Of a DNA stretch of 64,000 nt, positions 53,243 through 62,801 are shown piece by piece. Below the pieces are notes generated by a model. That model made no database searches. It saw only the letters and a program-made list of their open reading frames with translations, and was not told the DNA's origin. The first letter of the stretch is position 1, and each line of letters starts with the position of its first letter. Origin of the DNA: Candidatus Phycosocius bacilliformis (GTDB lineage Bacteria > Pseudomonadota > Alphaproteobacteria > Caulobacterales > Aquidulcibacteraceae); assembly GCF_003112735.1 (NCBI RefSeq), contig NZ_BFBR01000007.1, positions 158,338-222,337 of the forward strand. Direction: 5' to 3'. The translations under genes were made by a program, and so were the position numbers.

Positions 53243-55927
53243 ATGCCCTCACTCGATAGTTTCAAAGCGCGCCAGACCCTGAATGTTGGCGGCAAAACCT
53301 ATGTCTATTATTCCCTCGACGCGGCTTCGAAGAATGGCCTTGGCGATGTCTCCAAATTGCCGGTCACGCTGAAAATCCTGTTGGAAAACCTGCTGCGCGC
53401 TGAAGATGGCGTCACGGTGACCAAAGCCGATATCGAAGCGGTTGCCAAATGGGTCGACAACAAAGGCAAGGTCGAACATGAGATTGCCTTCCGCCCTGCC
53501 CGCGTCTTGATGCAAGACTTCACCGGCGTGCCCGCCGTGGTCGATCTTGCTGCCATGCGCGATGCAGCCGCCGCGCTGGGGTCCAACCCAGAGAAGGTCA
53601 ATCCCCTGATCCCGGTCGATCTGGTGATCGATCACTCCGTCATGGTTGACCATGCGGGCAAAGGCGACAGCTTCGCCAAGAATGTCGATCTTGAATATGA
53701 GCGCAATGGCGAGCGTTACGCCTTCCTGCGCTGGGGCCAAAGCGCCTTTAAGAATTTCCGTGTGGTGCCGCCCGGCACGGGCATCTGCCATCAGGTCAAT
53801 CTGGAATATCTGGCCCAGACCGTGTGGACTGCCGAGGATGATGGCGCTGAAGTGGCCTATCCCGACAGTGTGGTCGGCACAGACAGCCATACCACCATGA
53901 TCAATGGCTTGGCTGTTCTGGGCTGGGGCGTGGGTGGTATCGAGGCCGAAGCAGCCATGCTGGGCCAACCCATCTCCATGCTCATCCCTGAAGTGGTGGG
54001 CTTCCGGCTTGATGGCAAATTGCCTGAGGGCGCTACGGCCACCGACCTCGTGCTGACAGTGACCCAGATGCTGCGTAAAAAGGGCGTAGTCGGTAAGTTT
54101 GTGGAATTCTATGGCCCTGGCCTTGATTCCATGACGCTGGAAGATCGTGCCACCATCGCCAATATGGCACCCGAATATGGCGCGACTTGCGGCTTCTTCC
54201 CAGTGGCCGAAGACACGATCAATTTTTTGCGCGCCACGGGCCGCGATGGTGATCGCGTCGCCCTTGTGGAGGCCTATGCCAAGGCCAACATGATGTGGAA
54301 GCATGATGCCGGCCAGCCAGTCTTCACCGATGAATTGGCATTGGATCTGGCCAGTGTGCAGCCGTCACTGGCAGGACCCAAACGGCCACAGGACCGGGTG
54401 TTGGTGGCCGATGCCGCCACCGCCTTCAAAACCGCTCTGGAAGGTGAATTCGGCAAGGCCGGCGAGGTCGCCAAGCGCGTGGGTGTGGAAGGCCACAATC
54501 ATGATTTGGGTCATGGCGATGTGGTGATTGCAGCCATTACGTCATGCACCAACACCTCAAATCCTTCGGTGCTGATTGCCGCTGGTCTTGTTGCCCGCAA
54601 GGCGCGCGCCAAGGGCCTAACTGTCAAGCCTTGGGTGAAGACCTCTCTGGCACCAGGGTCGCAAGTGGTCACTGATTATTTGACCCAATCGGGCCTGCAG
54701 GCCGATCTCGACGCGATGGGCTTCAATCTGGTCGGCTATGGTTGCACCACCTGTATCGGCAATTCCGGTCCCCTGCCTGAAGCCATCACCAAGGCGATTG
54801 TGGCCGGTGATCTGGTTGCGGCCTCTGTGCTGTCGGGCAACCGCAATTTCGAAGGCCGCGTCAATCCTGATACGCGGGCCAATTATCTGGCCTCGCCCCC
54901 ACTGGTCGTGGCCTATGCCTTGGCAGGATCGCTGCAAGTCGACCTCAATCTCGATCCGATCGGTACCAGCAGCGATGGTCAGCCTGTCTATCTGAAGGAC
55001 ATCTGGCCAAGCTCAGCGGAAGTGGCCGCCATCATGCGTGAGCATGTAACCCCTGAAATGTTTGCCCGTCGCTATGCCGATGTGTTCAAAGGCGATAAGA
55101 ATTGGCAAGCGATCAAAGTGTCAGGTGGTCAAACCTATGAATGGCCCACCAAGTCGACCTATGTCGCCAACCCACCTTATTTTGAAGGCATGACCATGAC
55201 CCCGAAAGGTGTGGAAGACATCCTCCATGCCCGCGTATTGGGTCTGTTTGGTGACAGCATTACCACCGACCACATCTCGCCTGCAGGCTCCATCAAAGCC
55301 TCAAGCCCGGCGGGTAAATTCCTGACCGAGAATGGCGTCTCTGCGATTGACTTCAATTCCTACGGGGCCCGCCGGGGTCATCATGAAGTGATGATGCGCG
55401 GCACCTTCGCCAATATCCGGATCAAGAACCAGATGGTTCCTGGGGTCGAAGGCGGCGTGACCAAGCATTGGCCCGACGGCGATGTGATGCCAATCTATGA
55501 TGCCGCCATGCTTTACAAGGATGCTGGCACCCCGCTCGTCATTTTTGCCGGCAAGGAATATGGCACCGGATCATCGCGTGACTGGGCCGCCAAAGGCACC
55601 AATCTTTTGGGTGTACGGGCTGTCATCACCGAAAGCTTCGAACGTATCCATCGGTCGAACCTGATTGGCATGGGTGTGCTGCCCTTCCAATTCCGCGATG
55701 GCGTCACGTGGGCGAGCCTCAATCTGGTGGGAGATGAAATGGTGAGCATTTATGGCATTGCCGACATCGCCCCACGCAAAGAGATGGAAGTCGAAATCCG
55801 CCGGGCCGATGGCTCGGTTGTGATCGCCCCAGTGATTAGCCGGATCGATACGGCCAATGAGCTGGATTACTTCTTCTCTGGCGGCATCATGCATTATGTG
55901 CTGCGCCAATTGGCCCGCGCGGCCTAA
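53243..55927 (+). CDS. acnA: Aconitate hydratase A
   Basis: Interconverts citrate and isocitrate in the TCA cycle; a cytoplasmic 4Fe-4S enzyme. The 894-residue protein is full length for the AcnA/IRP1 class. Cluster cysteines lie in [10 protein letters not shown] and [11 protein letters not shown]; other hallmarks are [29 protein letters not shown], and [16 protein letters not shown] in the swivel domain. ATG 53243 has AAAGGA 9 bases upstream. A strong terminator follows, so it is monocistronic. Confidence 0.97.
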   Translation: MPSLDSFKARQTLNVGGKTYVYYSLDAASKNGLGDVSKLPVTLKILLENLLRAEDGVTVTKADIEAVAKWVDNKGKVEHEIAFRPARVLMQDFTGVPAVVDLAAMRDAAAALGSNPEKVNPLIPVDLVIDHSVMVDHAGKGDSFAKNVDLEYERNGERYAFLRWGQSAFKNFRVVPPGTGICHQVNLEYLAQTVWTAEDDGAEVAYPDSVVGTDSHTTMINGLAVLGWGVGGIEAEAAMLGQPISMLIPEVVGFRLDGKLPEGATATDLVLTVTQMLRKKGVVGKFVEFYGPGLDSMTLEDRATIANMAPEYGATCGFFPVAEDTINFLRATGRDGDRVALVEAYAKANMMWKHDAGQPVFTDELALDLASVQPSLAGPKRPQDRVLVADAATAFKTALEGEFGKAGEVAKRVGVEGHNHDLGHGDVVIAAITSCTNTSNPSVLIAAGLVARKARAKGLTVKPWVKTSLAPGSQVVTDYLTQSGLQADLDAMGFNLVGYGCTTCIGNSGPLPEAITKAIVAGDLVAASVLSGNRNFEGRVNPDTRANYLASPPLVVAYALAGSLQVDLNLDPIGTSSDGQPVYLKDIWPSSAEVAAIMREHVTPEMFARRYADVFKGDKNWQAIKVSGGQTYEWPTKSTYVANPPYFEGMTMTPKGVEDILHARVLGLFGDSITTDHISPAGSIKASSPAGKFLTENGVSAIDFNSYGARRGHHEVMMRGTFANIRIKNQMVPGVEGGVTKHWPDGDVMPIYDAAMLYKDAGTPLVIFAGKEYGTGSSRDWAAKGTNLLGVRAVITESFERIHRSNLIGMGVLPFQFRDGVTWASLNLVGDEMVSIYGIADIAPRKEMEVEIRRADGSVVIAPVISRIDTANELDYFFSGGIMHYVLRQLARAA

Positions 55928-55951
55928 ATCAGCCAAAGCGCCTCATTTCAG

Positions 55952-55980
55952 CCCCCCAAGCCAAGCTTGGGGGGTTTTTT
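55952..55980 (+). terminator. Strong Rho-independent terminator of acnA
   Basis: CCCCCCAAG (55952-55960) pairs perfectly with CTTGGGGGG (55966-55974) around CCAAG, followed by six Ts. It is 25 bp past the acnA stop. Confidence 0.95.
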
Positions 55981-56036
55981 GTTGGTTCGTCGGGAGGAGG
56001 TTTGCATCAAGCCCATGTTTGTGCAAATTTTAGGTC

Positions 56037-56438
56037 ATGACGAAGGAAACACTTACCTATAATGCATGCGCTCAGATGGTTGAGGCGGCGGGAAAGGCCT
56101 GCCAACCAGTAATCCAAAGCCCAGTAATCCAGCCCAATCCAAACTGGGATGCGATGGCGGTATCCTTTGCTTCCTTGGCAAATGCGCTAAGCTGGGGGTC
56201 GATCGTCTTGGCCGTTATCGGGCTATTGGGAGCGGTAGCTTGGGGCAAAATCGTCACAGATCGCGCAAGTTCAGAGGCACGCGATCTGGCGCGCAAGCTT
56301 GTAGATGATTATATCTCCACATGGCTCGCCGAAGAGGCACCCCAACTTATTCGACGGCAGATTGACTTAATCACGGATGCCACACTTGGGTCTGGCGACG
56401 ATATGGTTGCCGCTGATCAAATCGGCAGGGAGGCGTGA
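56037..56438 (+). CDS. Small membrane protein paired with ImmA/IrrE peptidase
   Basis: A 133-residue protein with a polar N-terminus, one membrane segment (about 51-71, WGSIVLAVIGLLGAVAWG) and an amphipathic cytoplasmic C-terminal helix (ARDLARKLVDDYISTWLAEE). No family is recognised. Its TGA is followed at once by the ATG of the ImmA/IrrE gene, so the two form an operon. It could be the substrate, anchor or toxic partner of the peptidase; the sequence does not decide. Confidence 0.75.
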   Translation: MTKETLTYNACAQMVEAAGKACQPVIQSPVIQPNPNWDAMAVSFASLANALSWGSIVLAVIGLLGAVAWGKIVTDRASSEARDLARKLVDDYISTWLAEEAPQLIRRQIDLITDATLGSGDDMVAADQIGREA

Positions 56439-56900
56439 ATGAAAGACCCCATGTTGGTGATCGCAGAATATTGGGATCGGTCACCGGTCCCGATTGAGGC
56501 CATTATCAGGGATGTCGGTCTCGATCTGGCGTTCGAAGACTTAGACGATTCCATTTCAGGCTATATTGAAAAGGTAGGAGAGACTTACCGCATCGCTGTC
56601 AACCTGCACCATGCCGTCACGCGGCGGAGATTCACGGCCGCTCATGAACTGGGCCATTATGTCTACCATCGAGACTTGCTGGGTAACGGTGTTGGCGACA
56701 ATCGAGCTTACCGGACCGACGGGACAAATCGGCCGAACCCCAAAATTCGCCCAATCCATGAACGTCAAGCCAATGCGTTTGCTGCAAACATCCTTATGCC
56801 TCGCCATCGATTGATTGGGATTGAGAACGAGACAACAGAATGCTTGGCTGAACGCTTTGGCGTATCACCAGCGGCGATGCGAATCCGACTGGGCCGTTGA
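56439..56900 (+). CDS. ImmA/IrrE family metallo-endopeptidase
   Basis: A 153-residue zinc peptidase with HELGH (69-73) in FTAAHELGHYVYH and a downstream ERQANAFAANILMP segment that supplies the third zinc ligand, all typical of ImmA/IrrE (DUF955). Such peptidases cleave repressors or antitoxins in phages, mobile elements and toxin-antitoxin (COG2856) systems. The usual partner has an HTH domain; none is adjacent here, the partner being a membrane protein. No base separates its ATG from the preceding stop. Confidence 0.9.
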   Translation: MKDPMLVIAEYWDRSPVPIEAIIRDVGLDLAFEDLDDSISGYIEKVGETYRIAVNLHHAVTRRRFTAAHELGHYVYHRDLLGNGVGDNRAYRTDGTNRPNPKIRPIHERQANAFAANILMPRHRLIGIENETTECLAERFGVSPAAMRIRLGR

Positions 56901-56970
56901 TCCATCAGCTGTGCTGATGGAAGCCATGACCAAAGCTTACCAATCATTCATCAGGCAGGGCCTTTTTTTT
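56901..56970 (+). terminator. Hairpin and T-tract after the ImmA/IrrE gene
   Basis: TCCATCAG-CTGTG-CTGATGGA (56901-56921) directly follows the stop. A second short stem AGGC-AGG-GCCT with eight Ts ends at 56970. The second is the better terminator candidate, despite its 4-bp stem, and lies 115 bp before rpoH. Confidence 0.5.
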
Positions 56971-57084
56971 GCCCCACCGCCTTCTTAAGTGAAAGAACGA
57001 GCGCCGGAAGGAAGCCGTTTCCTGCCCCGACGCTCCTGCCAAGACCGGGTGCAACACCGGTCACACCCTTGGGGAGTGGACATT

Positions 57085-57969
57085 ATGACTCGCGCACTTG
57101 CGCTGACCGTCGGCCCGGAACTGGGCCTTCAGCGCTACCTGACCGAAATCCGCAAATTTCCCATGCTGGATAAGGATGAGGAATATATGCTCGCCAAGCG
57201 CTGGCGTGAGCATCAGGATACAGGTGCGGCGGAGAAACTGGTGACCAGCCATTTGCGCCTGGTGGCGAAGATGGCCATGGGCTATCGCGGCTATGGTTTG
57301 CCCGTCGCCGAAGTGATTTCAGAAGGCAATATCGGCCTGATGCAGGCGGTGAAGAAGTTCGACCCTGAAAAGGGCTTCCGGCTTGCCACCTACGCCATGT
57401 GGTGGATCCGCGCCTCAATCCAGGAATATGTGCTGCGCTCGTGGTCGCTGGTCAAAATGGGTACCACGGCTGCGCAAAAGAAGCTGTTCTTCAACCTACG
57501 CCGCATGAAGTCGAAAATGCAGGCGATTGATGAGGGTGACCTCAAACCTGATGAGGTAGAGCGCATCGCCACCCAATTGGCGGTGACGAGCGAAGAAGTC
57601 ATTTCGATGAACCGTCGGCTGGCCGGACCTGATGCCTCGCTCAATGTGCGCGTCGGCGAAGATGGCGGCGGGGAATGGCAGGATTGGCTCGCCTCTGATG
57701 AGGATAGTGCCGAGACCGAATATGCTGAGCGCGAAGAACATGATGAACGCATGATCCTGCTCAATCAGGCCTTGTCGACCCTGAATGAGCGCGAACAACA
57801 TATCATCCGCGAGCGCCGCTTGCGGGAAGATCCGGTGACGCTTGAAGATCTGGCCGACCATTATGGGGTCAGCCGGGAGCGTATCCGCCAGATCGAAGTG
57901 CGTGCATTTGAGAAAATGCAGGCCAATATCAAGAAGGCAGCCTTGGAAAGCGGTCTGATCAGCGCTTGA
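57085..57969 (+). CDS. rpoH: RNA polymerase sigma-32 factor (heat shock)
   Basis: Directs RNA polymerase to heat-shock promoters. The 294-residue protein has sigma regions 1.2 to 4.2, including the RpoH box QKKLFFNLR (131-139), unique to sigma-32 and needed for proteolytic and chaperone control. Region 2.4 reads FRLATYAMWWIRASIQEYV, and region 4.2 LADHYGVSRERIRQIEVRA. ATG 57085 has GGGGAG 9 bases upstream; an in-frame upstream stretch to 56989 reads as leader. The downstream hairpin GCTGATC...GATCAGC (57995-58021) covers the ribosome site of the next gene. Confidence 0.97.
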   Translation: MTRALALTVGPELGLQRYLTEIRKFPMLDKDEEYMLAKRWREHQDTGAAEKLVTSHLRLVAKMAMGYRGYGLPVAEVISEGNIGLMQAVKKFDPEKGFRLATYAMWWIRASIQEYVLRSWSLVKMGTTAAQKKLFFNLRRMKSKMQAIDEGDLKPDEVERIATQLAVTSEEVISMNRRLAGPDASLNVRVGEDGGGEWQDWLASDEDSAETEYAEREEHDERMILLNQALSTLNEREQHIIRERRLREDPVTLEDLADHYGVSRERIRQIEVRAFEKMQANIKKAALESGLISA

Positions 57970-58023
57970 TCTCTTGCCTATGAACGGGGCTAATGCTGAT
58001 CTTGGCACCGAAAGGATCAGCTG

Positions 58024-59196
58024 ATGTCACAGACCCGCCGAGACGTGCTAGCGTCAACCCTTGCCGGTGCCGGAGCCCTCATGCTGGGCCCGACCGCCAG
58101 CTTGGCCAGCACGGGACCTGCCCATCCCGCCTTCTATTTCGGGGCAGACCTGTCTTATGTGAATGAGATGGAAGATTGCGGCGCAATCTATCGCCGGAAC
58201 GGCAAGCCGGTTGATCCCTATCAATTATTCGCAGACACCGGCCACAATCTGGTGCGGCTCAGACTATGGAACAATCCCGATTGGACCCGCTATAGCACGA
58301 TTGAGGATGTAACCCGTTCCATGCGCCGGGCAAAAGCCAGCGGCCAAGGCGTGCTGCTCGATTTTCATTATTCTGATGATTGGGCCGATGGCGATAAGCA
58401 ATGGATCCCCCAAGCCTGGGCAGGTATCCCGACCACTGAGGGGCTCGCCGCTGCGGTTTATCAGTTCACGTTCGACACTTTGATGCTGCTGGCCCGCGAG
58501 GGGCTGATGCCGCACATGGTCCAAGTCGGCAATGAGACCAATAAGGAAATGATGGGCACGAAGGACTGGGCTTGGGAGACCCGACGCACCGATTGGACCC
58601 GGAATGCAGCCCTTTTCAAAGCAGGCATACAGGCCGTTCGCGATGCTGGCCGCGCAGCTGGCAGCGCCCCGCGCATCATGCTGCATATCGCCCAGCCCGA
58701 AAATGCAGAGCCCTGGTTTGCCGCCGCCACAGCAGCAGGTGTGACAGATTTCGATGTGATCGGCCTGTCTTATTACCGCAAATGGTCACGTGAGGGCATA
58801 GACGGCTTAGGTGCTGCGATCGCGCAGCTAAGGGGTCGGTTTGGCAAGGATGTTGTGGTGGTGGAAACCTCCTATCCTTGGACCAATGACGGGGCGGATG
58901 AGGCGGCTAATCTGTTGGGACCTGATACATTGATCCCTGAGTTTCCCGCGACACCAGAAGGCCAGCTTGCCTATTTGACCCGGATTACCCAGACCATCAT
59001 CAGCCATGGCGGCAGCGGCATCGTCTATTGGGAGCCTGCTTGGGTCTCAACAAATTGTAAGACACGATGGGGTACGGGCTCGCATTGGGAGAATGCCACT
59101 TTCTTTGACTTCAGGCGCGGCAACGAAGCCCTGCCCGCCTTTTCCTATGTCCGCCACCCCTATGACTGGACAAGGATCGAGGCGGTTAAGGGCTGA
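58024..59196 (+). CDS. Arabinogalactan endo-beta-1,4-galactanase (GH53), Tat-exported
   Basis: A 390-residue glycoside hydrolase that cuts beta-1,4-galactan side chains of pectin. The N-terminus TRRDVLASTLAGAGALML is a twin-arginine signal, so it is exported folded. GH53 features are YFGADLSYVNEMED, the catalytic acid Glu171 in VGNETNKEM and the nucleophile Glu281 in VVVETSYPW, plus VRLRLWNNP. The gene follows rpoH by 54 bp, but a functional link is unlikely. No other pectin genes are nearby, yet the receptor at the left end could import oligosaccharides elsewhere. Confidence 0.92.
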   Translation: MSQTRRDVLASTLAGAGALMLGPTASLASTGPAHPAFYFGADLSYVNEMEDCGAIYRRNGKPVDPYQLFADTGHNLVRLRLWNNPDWTRYSTIEDVTRSMRRAKASGQGVLLDFHYSDDWADGDKQWIPQAWAGIPTTEGLAAAVYQFTFDTLMLLAREGLMPHMVQVGNETNKEMMGTKDWAWETRRTDWTRNAALFKAGIQAVRDAGRAAGSAPRIMLHIAQPENAEPWFAAATAAGVTDFDVIGLSYYRKWSREGIDGLGAAIAQLRGRFGKDVVVVETSYPWTNDGADEAANLLGPDTLIPEFPATPEGQLAYLTRITQTIISHGGSGIVYWEPAWVSTNCKTRWGTGSHWENATFFDFRRGNEALPAFSYVRHPYDWTRIEAVKG

Positions 59197-59214
59197 GGCA
59201 GCCATTCCTTAACC
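59184..59214. repeat. Inverted repeat at the end of the galactanase gene
   Basis: GGTTAAGG (59184-59191) and CCTTAACC (59207-59214) are perfect inverse repeats with a 15-bp spacer, overlapping the galactanase stop and 22 bp before the kinase start. There is no T tract. It may be an operator or a weak terminator. Confidence 0.4.
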
Positions 59215-59235
59215 CCTGTCTGCTAGTCTTTGCGC

Positions 59236-60954
59236 ATGACAACACTGACTTTTGCGTTGAGCGATTTACCCGATTGCGCCGTTCTGGCGGGCAAGAATGG
59301 ACGGGTCTTGGACGCCAATCCCTTGGCACAGGAATGTTTTGGCGAGCAGGTCGGGCTGGGGGCCTTTGCCCCTTGGTTTGATGCCCGCGCGGGTTGGCAT
59401 GTGCAGGACCGCGAGGATGGCAGCCAATTGGGTCTCTATCGACCTGATGCGGACGAAACAGCCCGCAGCAAGACCATGTTGTTTGCCACATTGAGCCATG
59501 AAATCCGCACGCCCCTGAATGGGATTCTGGGCATGGCTGGCCTGTTATCAATGAGCGAATTGTCGAGCGCCCAACGCACGTGGCTGGGTGCAGTGACTGA
59601 TTCAGGGCAACGGCTTTTGGCCCTCCTCAACGACATTCTCGACTACGCCAAACTCGAGAGCGGCAAGATTGAGCTTGAGACCATGGTCTTCAATCCGGCC
59701 AAGACGCTGCAATCAGTTGCCGAACTTTGTTCGCCCCGCGCTCATGAGAAGAATATCGAAATTGCACTGGCCGTCGCACCAGATGTGCCGATTGAAGTGG
59801 CCGGTGATGACGGTCGCCTGCGTCAGATCATTTTGAACCTTGCCGCCAATGCCGTGAAATTCACCTATGAAGGCGGCGTTCTGTTGCGGCTAGAAACACT
59901 GGGTGCCAACAAATTGCGCTTCAGCGTGGAAGATACGGGCATTGGCATCCCTGATGATAAGGTCGAACGGATTTTCGAAGAATTCCACCAAGCCGATTCC
60001 TCACATACGCGCCGCTTTGGCGGCACGGGCCTTGGCCTGGCGATCGTGAAGAAATTGTCCAATGCCCTGGGTGGCAGTGTCCACCTCACCCACCGCGAGG
60101 GCGGTGGTAGCCGCTTCTGGGTGGATATTCCCTTCGAGACCATTACCCCAGCCCCTTCTCCCACGCCGCGGCTGACAGGAAAGACAGTGGCTATCCACAG
60201 TCAGTCTGCGCTTTTGATTGAAGCCTTGTCGATGGCGCTCGAAAATGAAGGGGCCAAGGTCAAGAAGGCCATTACACCGCGCCAAGCACGTGATGCCGAT
60301 GTCATCTTGCTGGATCACCATACCGACACCGTCAAAGCCGCACCTTGGCTCAAGTGCGACAGCCCCGTCGTCGCCTTGATCCCACAAGAACGACGTGACC
60401 TGATTGAGGACTATCGCGCCAAGGGGGCGATTGGCTATCTGATCAAGCCCTTGCGAATTGCATCCTTGATCGAGCGGGTTGAGTTGGCTGCCGGTGCCGT
60501 GATTGATCAACGCCCAGCCACGGCTACGGATGAACGTGCCGATGCGATGCCATTGGCCATTGGGCTGCGGGTGCTCTTGGCTGAAGACAACCCGATCAAT
60601 GCGCTGCTCGCCAAGTCACTCTTAATGCGCAATGGCTGCCATGTCGTGACGGTTGGTAATGGGGCTGAAGCGGTTACCGCGCTGCAGGATGCGCCCTATG
60701 ATCTGGTGCTGATGGATGTGCACATGCCCGTGATGGACGGCTTTGAAGCAACCCGTGCGGTGCGTGCCATGGGGGGAAGGGTTGCGCAAACCCCGATCAT
60801 CGCGTTGACCGCTGCAGCGATGGAAGAGGATCGCCGCGCCTGCAAAAATGCCGGCATGGATGACTTCATCACCAAGCCGTTAGACCCTGCCATGTTGTCT
60901 TCTGTATTGGAACGCTGGACGAAACCGACCAGACAGGCCACTTTCGCCGCCTGA
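59236..60954 (+). CDS. Soluble hybrid histidine kinase with degenerate and true receiver domains
   Basis: A 572-residue cytoplasmic kinase without membrane segments. A short PAS-like N-terminus (1-70) precedes HisKA with the phospho-acceptor His88 in TLSHEIRTPLNG. The ATPase domain follows (N box LNLAANAVKF, G1 DTGIGIPD, G2 GGTGLGLAI). Residues 315-420 are a receiver-like domain without the usual phospho-Asp context but with the Lys in LIKPLR. A C-terminal receiver (445-560) has Asp494 in LMDVHMPVMDG and Lys in ITKPLD. ATG 59236 is preferred to TTG 59230. The signal and output are unknown. Confidence 0.9.
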   Translation: MTTLTFALSDLPDCAVLAGKNGRVLDANPLAQECFGEQVGLGAFAPWFDARAGWHVQDREDGSQLGLYRPDADETARSKTMLFATLSHEIRTPLNGILGMAGLLSMSELSSAQRTWLGAVTDSGQRLLALLNDILDYAKLESGKIELETMVFNPAKTLQSVAELCSPRAHEKNIEIALAVAPDVPIEVAGDDGRLRQIILNLAANAVKFTYEGGVLLRLETLGANKLRFSVEDTGIGIPDDKVERIFEEFHQADSSHTRRFGGTGLGLAIVKKLSNALGGSVHLTHREGGGSRFWVDIPFETITPAPSPTPRLTGKTVAIHSQSALLIEALSMALENEGAKVKKAITPRQARDADVILLDHHTDTVKAAPWLKCDSPVVALIPQERRDLIEDYRAKGAIGYLIKPLRIASLIERVELAAGAVIDQRPATATDERADAMPLAIGLRVLLAEDNPINALLAKSLLMRNGCHVVTVGNGAEAVTALQDAPYDLVLMDVHMPVMDGFEATRAVRAMGGRVAQTPIIALTAAAMEEDRRACKNAGMDDFITKPLDPAMLSSVLERWTKPTRQATFAA

Positions 60955-60998
60955 ATCAGGACGTTCACCCGAAGGTCCTGCGCGCGACGAGGACCTTT

Positions 60999-62792
60999 AT
61001 GGCAGGCACACAGGCAGATCCGACCGAGCAGGAATTGGGTGCTGACGCAAAAGTTGGCATCGGAGCCTTTTTCGAACGGCCCTCACTGGTCATGTTCGGC
61101 TTGGGCTTTGCAGCAGGCATGCCAAACCAATTGGCAGGCTTGGCTTTGGCGATTTGGCTGCGCGAGGCCGGTGCCTCGCTGGCTTTGATCGGGCTCATGG
61201 GCTTGGCCACCCTGACCTATGCGCTCAAATTCCTGTGGGCTCCTCTGGTTGACCGCGTGGCCATTCCGGTCCTCGACAAAGCCCTAGGGCGTCGGCGCGC
61301 CTGGATGCTGCTGACACAGATTGTTGTCATTGTCGGTCTCTTGTTGATGTGCACCCGTGACCCCGCTTTGGCCTTTACCCCCGCCGGGGACGCCACCGCG
61401 GCCTTCATCCCATTTGCAGCCTGTGCCGTTATCATCGCCTTAGCCGGAGCCACGCAGGACATCGCCATTGATGCATGGCGCATCGAAGTTGCGCGCGATG
61501 CCAATCGCCTTGGCGTGCTGACGGCTACCTATCAATGGGGCTATCGCGTCGCCATCCTGTTGTCAGGGGCATTGCCATTATTTGTGGCCCAGAGCCTGAA
61601 TGGCGATGATTATGGCTGGCTTGGCTGGGCGGTCGCTTTTGCAGCCATGGCCGGTTTTATGGGTCTGGCTATTCTGTCTACGCTTCTGGCCCCGCGTGAA
61701 AGCGTGGCCGCCGCCCCGCGCTGGGAACCACCTGCCGATGTGCCCGACCGAGGCTATGGCGATTATCTGGAATGGGCTGCGCGACTAGCCCTAATGGGGC
61801 TTGCGGCCTGTGTGCTGGCAGTCGGATTGGCAGGTAAGGCAGAGCCTTTGGCCTGGTTGGTTGGCGGGCTTTACGGCGGGACGGCAGCGATGGGCGAGGC
61901 TTTGGCCGCCAAGCCATGGGGTGTTTGGCAACAGGTTGGCTATGCGCTGTTGGGTCTGTCCTTAGTGGTTGTGGCCTGCCTGCAAGTGCCCGGCATCAAG
62001 ACCCGACCTGGGGCCTATTTCAAAGCCGCGCTGGCTGATCCATTGGCAGACTTTTTCAGTCGCTATAAGGAATTGGCCAGCCTGATCCTGGTGTTCATTT
62101 GCGTCTATCGCATGGCAGACTTTGTCCTCAACATCACCTCGACCATGTATCTGGATGCAGGATTCTCCAAAGACACAATTGCGGTCGCACAAAAATTCTT
62201 CGGGGCGGCGATGAGCGCGATTGGTGCGGGCCTGTCTGGGTGGCTGGTGTTGAAGTTTGGCCTATTCCGCTGTCTGGTGGTCGGCGCTTTCCTACAGCCG
62301 ATTTCCAATCTTGCCTTCATCACCATCACCCTGACCGGACCCAATATCCCAGCTCTCTATGTGGCCATCGGGATCGACAATTTGTCGGGCATGTTCGCAG
62401 GCACCTGCCTCATTATGTATATGTCTATGCTGACCAAAGAGGGTTTTACCGCCACCCAATATGCGGTGTTCTCCTCGCTTTATGCCTTGCCGGGCAAGAT
62501 CATCACAGCTCTGTCGGGCCGGATCGTGGAAGGTGCGGCCAAAGCGTCTGAAACGGGCTGGCTGGCAGCCATGAAGCCCTGGTTCAACCATTTGCCAGCA
62601 GAAGCCTTTGCCGCTGGCGGCACCAAGCTTGGTGTATCAGGTCAGGCATTGGCGGCAGGCTATACGGCTTTCTTCTTCTATTCCTCAATCATCGGCATTA
62701 TCGGCATTATCATGGCGCTGGTGATTTCGCGCGGACCCGCGCGGGCCATTCTGGAAGAAGAAAAACGCGCCGAAGCCGCAGCGGCAACCTAA
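60999..62792 (+). CDS. AmpG-like MFS permease
   Basis: A 597-residue inner-membrane protein with about 14 membrane segments. The N-terminal region FFERPSLVMFGLGFAAGMPN, the block LKFLWAPLVDRVAIP and GATQDIAIDAWRIE match AmpG, which imports GlcNAc-anhydro-muropeptides for wall recycling and beta-lactamase induction. A longer loop in the middle (about 225-260) is seen in alphaproteobacterial forms. The gene follows the hybrid kinase by 44 bp on the same strand and may be cotranscribed. Recycling by AmpG would complement PBP1A in wall turnover. Confidence 0.85.
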   Translation: MAGTQADPTEQELGADAKVGIGAFFERPSLVMFGLGFAAGMPNQLAGLALAIWLREAGASLALIGLMGLATLTYALKFLWAPLVDRVAIPVLDKALGRRRAWMLLTQIVVIVGLLLMCTRDPALAFTPAGDATAAFIPFAACAVIIALAGATQDIAIDAWRIEVARDANRLGVLTATYQWGYRVAILLSGALPLFVAQSLNGDDYGWLGWAVAFAAMAGFMGLAILSTLLAPRESVAAAPRWEPPADVPDRGYGDYLEWAARLALMGLAACVLAVGLAGKAEPLAWLVGGLYGGTAAMGEALAAKPWGVWQQVGYALLGLSLVVVACLQVPGIKTRPGAYFKAALADPLADFFSRYKELASLILVFICVYRMADFVLNITSTMYLDAGFSKDTIAVAQKFFGAAMSAIGAGLSGWLVLKFGLFRCLVVGAFLQPISNLAFITITLTGPNIPALYVAIGIDNLSGMFAGTCLIMYMSMLTKEGFTATQYAVFSSLYALPGKIITALSGRIVEGAAKASETGWLAAMKPWFNHLPAEAFAAGGTKLGVSGQALAAGYTAFFFYSSIIGIIGIIMALVISRGPARAILEEEKRAEAAAAT

Positions 62793-62801
62793 GCAGGACC
62801 C

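Noticed and set aside
52773-53282. Open frame of 169 codons running into acnA from the repeat region
   Set aside because: Arg/Pro-rich translation of palindromic repeats, overlapping the true acnA start; no coding character.
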